Shown here: piece by piece, positions 13,461 through 24,800 of the stretch
Layout of the letters: every line of letters begins with the position of its first letter
Numbering within the stretch: the first letter of the stretch is position 1
Origin: Agroathelia rolfsii
Taxonomy: Eukaryota; Basidiomycota; Agaricomycetes; Amylocorticiales; Amylocorticiaceae
Length of the DNA stretch: 64,000 nucleotides
Direction of reading: 5' to 3'
NCBI GenBank assembly: GCA_018343915.1
Contig: JABRWF010000003.1
Location: forward strand, 2,790,001 to 2,854,000
The notes under the pieces: model-generated
Told to the model about the DNA's origin: nothing
The model's database searches: none
What the model saw: the letters and a program-made list of their open reading frames with translations, nothing else
Position numbers and translations under genes: made by a program

Positions 13461-14986
13461 ATGTCGGGGACATTTAGTATGCTGCAGTTCCACTGCTTGT
13501 ACGCTCTTCAACACACTAACATTAGGATCTGAAGAACAATCAATTGCACCAGTTAGAGGGACTGAATGGCAGCTTGTGCTCTATTTGGTCTTGAATGTCG
13601 CATCAGCCCATGTCTTTCTGCCACTTCTTGTTGCCTCCATGATTTTCCATAGAAACGTTCGCTGCCATCCAACACTTATAAATATGTGCTTCCTCTGGAT
13701 GGTATTTGGGATGGGAAGATGTATCTTGTGCGTCCACAAAGGCCTATGAGAGAATACAGATGAGGCACTCACCCATTTACTTCTGTGGCGCCATTATGTA
13801 GATTCTACTTTGGCTATCAAAATGGTATTGAGCCGCCTATCTCAGTCTGCCTATTGCAAGCTTCTTTGGTGTATGCTCAGGGTCCTACGTAAGTCTTGCA
13901 GCAGTTAATCTTCACCTTGCATACATCATAATATTGAATATACTTAGGACCGCATTCGCTGCCCTCATTCTTATGTTTCAAGTGATCCTTCGCATATTAC
14001 AACAAACGAACAACGGATGATACTAACCGTTTCCACAGGTGTTTAGCACAGTGTATGGCATCGACAATGTTCATCGTGACACCACATGGAGAAGTCTGCG
14101 ATACTACTTTGTGAATACGACTGACTTTCTTTCTTCCTCGCTCGGGGCACTCATATTTTCTGCTAGATGCTGGTGTCTCCTTATGTCATTATGTTTATAT
14201 CCGTCGTGGCGAGTTTCATGGTATGCTCTACATTTATGTATAATATAAACCTTGAATACTCATGGCTTTGACGTTAATGAATAATACACAGGTCGGTGTC
14301 ACTGACCCTAACAGCGTCTCTCGACGATTCAGTTTTTTTCGATGCAGCGTTGATCGCGCCCCTTTGTATGCTTGGTTATTTTTGCTCAATCCTTCAGAGC
14401 TTCCCTAACCCTACTCTTCAGGACTACTACCGTCTCTTGGGTCTCTTGTTTCATCCTACTAATTACAATTGCTCTGGAAGGTAATCTAGAGAACCTCCGT
14501 CTATTATTCTTGATACATGATTGATGGTTTCATTGTATAGCCTGGACAGTATATTGCATATCTGACCAATGGATTGACCCCAGGAAAAAAGGGTATCGAA
14601 CTGGCGTCATGGACGTACATCTTGCACTTGCTGTCTTGTCTTTTGGAGGCGCAGCACTCCTTTCGCTGATGTAAGCAAAAATAAAAATACGAGAACGTCT
14701 GGACATAATCTCTTTCTCCTTATCCAGATTAGGTATTTTTCATGGAGTTGCAGGCATCCAGTCTGAATCTCTTGATTGGCTCCTTAGTATTGGTAAATCT
14801 AATATACCAATCACTTGAGGATTGAATGTTGACGTGATCATAGTCCCATATATTATATTTTTTGTGTTTGGCACATCGATATGGAGGGGGCGATATGCAG
14901 AAAGACTGTCCAACATAGATGCGGGGTGCTCAGAAACTGAAAGTGATAATTCAAGCATGGAAATCTGTCTCGAAAAGTCGACCTAA
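13461..14986 (+). CDS. Seven-transmembrane receptor-like protein, copy A
   Basis: First of three tandem paralogues of an unnamed basidiomycete seven-helix family. Model: exons 13461-13476, 13526-13727, 13802-13888, 13948-13981, 14039-14110, 14167-14220, 14292-14365, 14422-14480, 14541-14670, 14728-14792, 14844-14986; 311 codons, all GT-AG and in frame. Conserved motifs are GTEWQL before helix 1, CHPTLINMCFLWMVFG, CLLQASLVYAQGPT, SPYVIMF, FFRC and a last helix PYIIFFVFG followed by a short acidic, serine-rich tail. Seven hydrophobic segments can be counted. The topology recalls G-protein-coupled receptors, but I see no DRY- or NPxxY-type motif, so ligand and coupling are unknown. The first exon (16 nt, five residues) is the weakest part: it rests on the shared intron phase and a good donor at 13477. 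The copy looks intact. Confidence 0.7.
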
Positions 14987-15746
14987 ACTCCAAACAATAT
15001 GATCATTGTTGATGCCATGGCTAGGGCTCTCCTCTTATGATATGGTCCGTGTATACCGCTTTTTATTTTTTGTTTTGTTCTTGCGTTCTCTTGCATTTTG
15101 AGGGGTACAAACCTTATGTCTGGGTTGTCCTTTATTTTATCTAATTAATCCAGTAACATTCTTTTGTGTGTAACATTTTCATTTTTTGTACATTAGTAGT
15201 TTCAACGACTTTCTGCTCCATTATGAACGGACCTAACATTTGCTAAGGTGACACGATGTAATAACAATTATGAAAGCTCAAGATTGGTCCAGAAGCGGTA
15301 AGAAATTACTTCCTCCCCCTTGTAGTGGGAGTATATTCATGCAGCCCATTACTACCACGTCTAATGACATGACCGTGACGCCCGGCCTTGTGCGTGATAC
15401 CACATCTGCTTATTTTATGAAACAATCATATAGCCAAAGGACGTACATTTCATATCATCGTTGCAATACTCGTGGTGATATCAGAACAGCCCCAATTCAA
15501 ATAATCATCATAATCTGCCAAATTTTTGCGATAATCAGGTTGGCAGTTCGCTCTCCAAAGGCCATTATCAAACCCCATGATACAAATATAGGTCAACTAT
15601 AGATCAGGTGGGCGGCCGTCTTTCTAATCCTTCTTCCCTAAGTTTGATCACTCAGGTTCGTGGACGCTGGGCGTCATAAGATCAGGCTCACTGGTACTGC
15701 GTCAGCTCCTTCATTGAATATAATTTATCATTGTGCCTATAACTCT
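14987..15746. other. Spacer between 7TM copies A and B
   Basis: About 760 bp of AT-rich DNA. One plus-strand frame (15270-15602) is open, but its translation has no hydrophobic helices or family motifs and it is probably not a gene. Confidence 0.4.
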
Positions 15747-15861
15747 ATGCTATGTTCTTCGGTATGTTTCCTCGGCTCACTTCCACCATGAGGGCGTCGG
15801 AATCGTTCACGTTAGATTGAATATCGTGTACATGGCGCATCTCACGCATTTATACTGGCAG

Positions 15862-18800
15862 GGTTTCATGGAAAAAACATAGCCCCTATCACTGGAACAC
15901 GGGCGGAACTAGTTGCTTATCTGGTGTTGAATGTCTTCTCGGCACATGTACTACTCCCGTTGCTTTTAGTTTTATTATGCTTACCAAAGCACGTAAATCG
16001 ACACCCTACTCTAATCAACCTGTGCTTCCTCTGGATGGTCTTTGGACTTAGCAGATGTATTCTGTGAGATTTTGATAGATCCATTATACAATTAGTTATG
16101 CATATTTGCTGATCTCACAGCGTAGCTTATACACAGGGACGCAATCAGGTCCCGAACCACCTATCGAGATTTGTCTCATTCAGGCTTCGCTCATATATGC
16201 AGAAAATCCAACGTGAGTCTCACTTAATTATTTGTTTTACTTCTGATTATCTGCCATATTTTGCGCGACTACAGAACATCACTGCTTGCATTCATATTGA
16301 TATATCAGGTAAGTTTCAGTATTTAAAGTGATTTGAACTAATAAGATGATGTAGGTCTACAGTACGGTGAGGGGTAAAATTAATGCTCATGGTGATAAAA
16401 CTTGGCAGAATGTTCGATATTATTTTGTAGATATCCTTTGCTTTTTTTGTCTAAACTTTCAAGACATTTATACCCGCAATTCTCAGCTACTCATCTCTCC
16501 ATATGTCGTCATGTTTATTTTTGTGGTTGCTGGATTCATGGTGCGGATTGCATGCTTGCAACCTACTTCGACACTTCACTTAGGTTCTACCATCCCAAAT
16601 ACCTTTACAGCTGGGTGTAGCCAATCCCATGCTGGTTCGTCGTGCATGGTTTTTTCGTTGCGGCATAGCACATGTGCCTCTGTAAGTGGTTTTGTTTCTA
16701 CAAATACTACCTGGTAGGAGATTCAGACAGTTTATGGCAGTATTTCAATTTCCATTGCATGCACAATGATATTCTTATTTAGCGCACTGGTCCTGGAGGG
16801 TGAGTGTGCCTAAATTATGCTTTGAAGACATTAATATCATTATGCACCGGTGGTCTACAGTCCGAACGCTCTGGCTTATTCGTAACAAGAGGAAAGAGTT
16901 GTTGAAAATGGGATATTCATCTGAGATTATCGGCACATACGGTTTATTCGTGTTTTTGGCTTTCGCTATCATTTCCTTTGTATCAATCATGTGAGCGATA
17001 GTATTTTTTATGAGACCACATCTCGTCCCCTCTGGCTTACATTTCAATGCCGGTAGATTCTCTATTATCTCTGGAGTAACTGGCTTGCTATCCCAGTCGC
17101 CAGACTGGATATTTACCATCAGTTTGTCCATTCTCTCAAATATAATATTTTGCAGCTGCACAGTGTCATGGGTACACCCAGACTCTCCTAATTTTTCTTT
17201 ATTTTCCTGTATTTTTCTTGTATTTTTACGATTTTTCTTGGACTTTCTACACATTATTTATTCATAATAGACCGCCTAGGACAATTGGTTACAGAGTACT
17301 TAGTTATATGACCGGCCATCATTATACCTTTGTACCAGTACCTATTAGTAAACAGAGTCTAGACCCTTCTAGTTCATTCCAAGTCTAGACTCTTGATCAA
17401 TCAGCTGATGATGCAATGATTGCACCATCATGCTCAGTCATCCATTTGTACTATGTTTAGCATTCCTTTCTATTTCTGTCTCTGTGCACAGACTATTCAG
17501 AAGTGCACAGACCACCCCTGAAACTTATATAAGGACCCTGTAACACTCCCTGAAGGCCTTAGCTTCGACCTTTTGCCTTCAGGTGAGTAAATAAGCATGT
17601 ACATCTCTCTTTACTATTTACTAATACATTTGCCTTCAGGCTCATCGTCCTAGCCCTCTCACCCTTGCCCTCCCTTTGTGCCTCGTCAGCCTAGGGGTTG
17701 TATAAGGACCTAAGCAAGCCATAGAACAGGCTGTATTGCCTGCCTCCCCCTCTCTATATCAAGTCCCTTAATAAATCAGGGCAAAGTGTGACTTAGGGTT
17801 ATTACCCTCTAAGAAAGAATCTAAGCGTCTCAGAGTGTTTAGCACTCCCTTCTTTACTAAGCAAGCAGTAACAAGTCATTAGCCAACAGTAGCCTTTGGT
17901 GGAAAGTCTTCTAGACTTGGAGTACACCTTTGGGACCTAGTAGCGGTACATTGTTCTGTTTGTGGTGTGAGTAGGGGTCACCTCTGTTGTTTAGATAGTC
18001 AAGAGCATGAGCCTTGACATCAGGTCGAAGCTGACACCTGATCCAGTCTTGTAGAGCCTTAGCTCCAAGATTGTGTAAGAAATAAATCGCTTACAAGTCA
18101 GCACAAGCAAGGAAAAGATTTTGTAGATACAAGTACTATACCTTTCACTTGTGAGCCTTATTTGTCATCGAACTGTTAGCAGAAGCAATTGGGGACCTTA
18201 ATTACGTCCTTTCAACCTGTTAAGGCATAGCTACAAAAGTACCAGTACATTCCTGGGAAATTGTGGGCCGTTACCCGAAGGCGTTACTGCTGAGTTAGTC
18301 AGCTGCTTCTAGGGACTCCTCACAAGGGAGTATAACTGCTTTGACAAATAAGGAGCTTTTGTAGATAGTATCTTTACTACACTACCAGAAGGCTGTCCGC
18401 TTGCAGCCTTAGGAAGAAGAAGACCAAAGGATTTATACAGTGTTGAGCTATAGCTCTACTATCACACATAGGATCACTAATCACTCCCCTCCTCTCCAAC
18501 ACTACATCCAATCATGTCTAGAGCCCCATCATGTCATGGAAAACGCAAAGAGGAAACAGAGGAAGGCAAACTTGAAGGAGTTGGGGGCACTTCAGGAGCC
18601 CCTGCAACCTTAGAGGGAGCTATTTCTCGGTTATCTCGGACTATGGAGCTTCTAGCTCTAGGTCAAGCGGATATCCTCAAAATGATAGGTGGCATGCAGG
18701 ATCAGCATGCAGATATGACACGCTTTGCTAGTGGACAAAAAATCCGCTTTACTACAAAGAAGTCCAAGATAGGAGAAGACAAGGAAATTGAGGAGTGGTA

Positions 18801-21800
18801 TACTCCTAGTCCCCCCAAACTGTCACAGGTCTATAACTGAAGGGCAAACTATGACTATGAATACTATGAATATTGTAAAGAATTACTATGAAAAGATTGT
18901 AGATAAAGCTTAAGGAAAAAACAGTAGGTTACCTAGCCTAATCCAAGGCTAGGAATGACGCTCTTAGGGTTTCCAACCCTAATGTTGATTATAAGGGAGT
19001 CTACTATGACTTTGACAACTATAATGCTATAACTATGACTTAGGACAAGGAAAGCAATACAGTGGGAACTTAGGGGCTTAGAGGAAGCTTAGGACAGTAA
19101 ATAACAATGATGGTATTGACGAAAGAGGTCTGTGAGATGGGGAACATCTCTTAGACCTTAAAGGTTTAAATACATGGCTGTACACTATTGTTCTCTACTT
19201 TGGTAGGCTCTACTGACTTCTAACCTTTACTAAATAATCCAATATAATCCCTAAGTTCCTCCTTGATTGTTCCAGTGATTATCAGCATGTGTTGTAGTTC
19301 CTGTGTACCTGTGATAGTGCCTGAAGATAGGAAAATGTAAAGTTACGCTCTTTTGTGTGACGTGACCGTGACATGTCACAACCAGCGCGGCAGTGATAGT
19401 AAGGGAGCGGAAGTAACAATAGGCTTATTTCTGAGCCTTAGCTCAGAACTAAGCTATAGCTAAGTAGTGAACTATGATCCACTATAATATACTGTGACTT
19501 AGAAATAATATACTATGACTTATACTTTACTATGGCATCTATAGCTTGATTTATAGCTTGATATAATAAAACTTAAACACCTAAGTAATTCCATAGCTAT
19601 CCTGAATAAACCTAGGTATATACTTGGTAAACCTGGATATATGCTTGGTAAACTTGAATAAATGCTATTGAAGCTATGATATGGCATAACCAGGGTTGTG
19701 ACATCATCCCCCTTTAAGGCTAGAGACTACCTAGTTCTCTGAGCCTTCTTAACTAATGCAGGACCAGCTGCCTGGGGATATTTTCTGTGAAATTGTTTAA
19801 CTAGCTCTGGAGCATCTGAGAGGTTTATAGCTGGTTGCCATGCATCTTCTCCAAGGGCATAACCTTTAAACTTGACATGGTACCATAATTTATTCCTGAT
19901 ATACTTGGAGTTATCAATAAATTCAACCTCCCATTGAACATCTTCAGGTTCAACTATGACTGGTTCTGGACGCTCAAAAACTTGGCCAGAGATTGTACTT
20001 TCTTTGTAGGGTGCCAAGCGATCCATATTAATAACTGGGTGGATTTTCATGGTGTGGGGAAGGTCTAGCTTGAATGCCATGTCAGAAACTTTTTCTATGA
20101 CTTTGAATGGTCCTAACCACTTGAAATCAAGCTTTTGTGAAGGTCTATCTGTGGTAATATTTTCATGGGAAAGGAGGACAAGGTCCCCTTCTTGAATTTC
20201 AGGTGTACTGTGAACTTTGACATCATAATAACGCTTATATCTTTCATTAGCTAATTGTAGGAGTGACTTAATTTCTTCCTGGTTTCTGTGAATATCTTTA
20301 GCATATTCCTCAGAGTTTCCTTTGGCTTGAGATGAATTAGCAACTGTGGTCATGGTGGGATTGTATCCTAGATTGGCATAAAATGGTGACATTCCAATTG
20401 CATCATGAGGAGTATTATTATAAATAAATTCTGTGATAGGTAGAAGGTCTACCCAATTATCCTGTCTATGAGTGGTAAAAATTCTAAGCAGTTGTTCTAT
20501 GACTTGATTCACACGCTCTGTTTGTCCATCTGTCTGTGGGTGATATGCTGTAGAAAACTTTGGCTTGATTCCTAGTCTGGAGTAAAGATTTCTCATGAAC
20601 ATTGCATTGAACTGTGGTCCTCTGTCTGATACTGTGGTAAGGGGCAATCCATGGAGTTTCCAAATATTTCTCATGAATAGATCTGCAATTTCTATGGCTG
20701 TAACTTCATCTGTGGTTGGCATAAAATGTGCCATCTTGGTAAAGCGATCCACTACTACTAAAATTGCATTATAATCTTGACACTGTGGTAATCCTGTAAT
20801 TAAATCATATATAATATCTTGCCAGGGGCCTTGAGGTGTAGGAAGCGGCTGTAAGGGTCCTTTTGCTCTGTTGGTCTTGGTCTTGGATCTTTGGCATAAG
20901 TCACATGCTTCAATGTATGTATTAATGAATGATTTCATGGAGGGCCAGTAATAGTCTCTTGATATAATTTCTAAAGTCTTGGCTTGACCTGGATGTCCAG
21001 CTATAAGTGCATCATGGCGTGATTCTACTATGGTTCTCTTGATTTCCTGGTTGCTTGGTACATAGATTAATCCTCTGAATAATAATGTTTCTCCTTGAAT
21101 ATCATAGTTTTCTATGGCTTTTTTCATATGATGGTCTAGATTTTTTCTTGACTTGACAAGTGCTATGATTTTCTTCAATTCTTCGTCCTTATTCTGTAGT
21201 TCTGTGATTCTTTGAATTATCTCATGATCTGGGAGCGTTTCTATAGCTTGAACCTTGAAAAAATGATGTGGTTGCAAGACACTTTGCAGAGCATCATCCC
21301 CCTTTAAGGGTTTATCTCCAGGGAGGCGGGATAATGCATCAGGCTTGACCATTGATTTTCCTGGCTTATGAACTATGACAAATTTAAACCTGGATAATTC
21401 TAATGACCATCTTGCTTCTCTGCGAGTTAATATCTTTGTTTTAAGGAAATATTCAAGATTCTTATGGTCACTATAAATTTCTATGATCTGTGGGGCGCTT
21501 TCTAAATAAACACGCCATTCTCTTAAAGCCCTAACAATAGCTAAAAGTTCTTTATCATAAATCTCATAATTTCTTTCCTCTGGTGAAAGCGTCTTGGAAT
21601 AATAGGCAACAGGGTGTAGAAGTCCATCTAACCCTTTCTGTGATAAAACAGCACCTGTAGCATAATCTGAGGCATCAGTCTCAAGGATATATTATCTATA
21701 GGGGTTAGGGTAAATAAGGACTGGTGCTGTGGACATAGCTTTCTTGAGTTCTATAAATGCATTTTCCTGGCTAACCCCCCAATCCCATGGAGTGTCTTTC

Positions 21801-24800
21801 TTAACTAAATCAATCATAGGGCGTGCAATCTTAGAGTAGTCTTTGATAAACCTTCTGTAAAAATTGCAGAAGCCTAGGAAGCTTTGAATATCTTTGACAT
21901 TTCTTGGTTGTTTCCAGTCCTGGACAGCCTTGACTTTATTCTGTTCTGTGGATACTCCATAGCGTGATATAATCATTCCTAGATACTCTATCTCTGTGAC
22001 TGTGAATGAACATTTCTCTGCATTGCAGCATAATTTATACTCTTTGAGGCGCTGTAAAACTCTCATAACTGTGGCTTCATGATCTTCCTGTGATCCATGG
22101 GTATAAATAAGAATATCATCCAGATAAACCACTAAATCCTGGTCTAGCATATCCCTGAAAATATCATTCATGAAATGCTGAAATGCAGCAGGGGCATTGG
22201 TAAGGCCAAATGGCATGACAGTATACTCAAATAGCCCATACTTTGTCCTGAAGGCTGTTTTCCATTCATGACCTTCTTTGATTCTGACAAGATTGTAACC
22301 ATTCTTGAGATCTAGCTTGGTGAACCACTTGGCTCCTTGGAATTTATCTATGAGTTCACTAGTGAGGGGTAGTGGGTAGACATTTTTCTTGGTAACATCA
22401 TTAAGGCGTCTATAATCCACACACATGCGCAATTTTCCATTTTTCTTTGGTACAAACATGCATGGTGCACCTATGGAGCTCTTGGAGTGTCTAATGAAGC
22501 CTTTGGCCAACATATCATCGATATACTTTTTCATTTCTTTTTCTTCTTCATGGGTTAATGCATAAATTGGTCCTAGCTTTGGCTTGGCACCTTCTTCAAG
22601 GTCTATGGTTAAATCATACTCTCTATGGGGTGGTAACTTATCTGCTTCTTTTTCATCGAATACAGACAAATATCTATGGTATTTCTGAGGGACTATGGAT
22701 GATAGAGGGGGCTCTGTGACTGTGGAGGGGTTAAGGTCTATAGCATGGGCATAATTTACACTTGGCAGCGTGACTATTTGGTTTTTCCAATCTATGGATG
22801 GGTTTTCATTTTCTAGCCAAGTCATTCCAAGAATCACATCATGGTTTCCAATATTAGTGATTTCAAAGACATATGGTCGCCATAGAGTGCCTATGATAAG
22901 AGTTCCATGAAGTTCATGAGTCAATTTTCCTGATTCTATGGATCTTCCATCAACAACATAAATTTCTCCTGGATTTTCTTTTTGAACTGTGGGTAACCAG
23001 TACTGGTCTATGAGTCTTGGGTGAATGAAGCAGCTTGTAGCTCCACTATCTATCATTGCATTGACTGTGATTGTTCTGCCATCAACTCTAACTCCTATGG
23101 GAATTTTCATGGTAGGAGCGTAATTCTGTCTATAGGCAACAGTAGAGTTTATAGACTGGTGTGCACTATAGGCAGATATAGGCACACCACTTGAAAATGC
23201 GCTCTGTGGATACTATGACTATGAAAAGATGATTTTTTATAAGGCAAAGCTGTGGGGATTACATGAGACAAGTAATTGTTGTTTGGGTATTGATTAGTGA
23301 GCGCTGTAGCTTGGTTAAATTGTGGAAAATCCCTGACTATATACACTGACTTCTGTGGACAAAGAAATGCTTTGTGACCTGGTTGTTTACATTGAAAGCA
23401 CAGGTAATTTTGGAGGCAAAAATTGCGATCCACTTGAGACAACTGTGTGCTATTCTTATGATAGAAGGCTTGATATATTCTTGGGTGTAATAACTGGTGA
23501 CTTGGTGGTTTCTTGGCTGTCATTTTGCGATATCTGTCATGTCTATAAGTTTTACAACAAGCATCTGTGACTTTGGCTTTCTGTGGACTATGAATATTCT
23601 GTGAGCTATTTAAGAGGTGGATGGGAAGCGTTTTATGGCTATAATTCATGGAAATACTTTGGGAGAATCATCAAAGCTCATGGGCGCACCAAGGGGTGTG
23701 GAAAGGCTGCTAGAGACAATTTCTTAGACTGGTGAAAAATAGTGGTGAACTGTGATAATGATAACCCTGATTTTAGAGATAATAAAATATAGTAGAACAA
23801 TGCAAGCCTAAATAAACAAAATTTAACGGTCCAAAATTCCGACTATGGCTCGGAAAATAATGCCAGTAGTTTCTATGGTCTTCTGTGAGCGCTTGGGGCT
23901 GAGGAAATTTACTAATCCAATGAAAATTGATTGGGAGAGGGGTTAGACTATAGATAGTCAATTTCTGATGCTATAGGTGTGACAGGGGCTATAAATGAGT
24001 TTACTATGGACTTGGATGATTAAGGAGCGACTGTGAGGAGTAGAAGATGTGGCAGTAATGAGTTCTGACCTAGCCTAGGCCTGAAAACTCTATGAAAAAA
24101 TGTAGGAGCAAAAGTAAGACAGATAGAAATAATAGGAAGCTAATGGTGCAATAAGAGATAATGAAAATGATAAAAACAATGGAGAAATCTATGGGACAAA
24201 GGGAACAACTTGGGGGCGCTACTATGGTGATAAGGACGTCTAAAAAGCGTCCTAATATCTCACAGACCTAATGTCACAGGTCTATAACTGAAGGGCAAAC
24301 TATGACTATGAATACTATGAATATTGTAAAGAATTACTATGAAAAGATTGTAGATAAAGCTTAAGGAAAAAACAGTAGGTTACCTAGCCTAATCCAAGGC
24401 TAGGAATGACGCTCTTAGGGTTTCCAACCCTAATGTTGATTATAAGGGAGTCTACTATGACTTTGACAACTATAATGCTATAACTATGACTTAGGACAAG
24501 GAAAGCAATACAGTGGGAACTTAGGGGCTTAGAGGAAGCTTAGGACAGTAAATAACAATGATGGTATTGACGAAAGAGGTCTGTGAGATGGGGAACATCT
24601 CTTAGACCTTAAAGGTTTAAATACATGGCTGTACACTATTGTTCTCTACTTTGGTAGGCTCTACTGACTTCTAACCTTTACTAAATAATCCAATATAATC
24701 CCTAAGTTCCTCCTTGATTGTTCCAGTGATTATCAGCATGTGTTGTAGTTCCTGTGTACCTGTGATAGTGCCTGAAGATAGGAAAATGTAAAGTTACGCT

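Noticed and set aside
16775..17254. 159-residue open frame on the minus strand
   Set aside because: It overlaps the 3' exons of 7TM copy B on the other strand and crosses into the LTR. Its similarity to 25650-25680 is just the shared 35-bp repeat.
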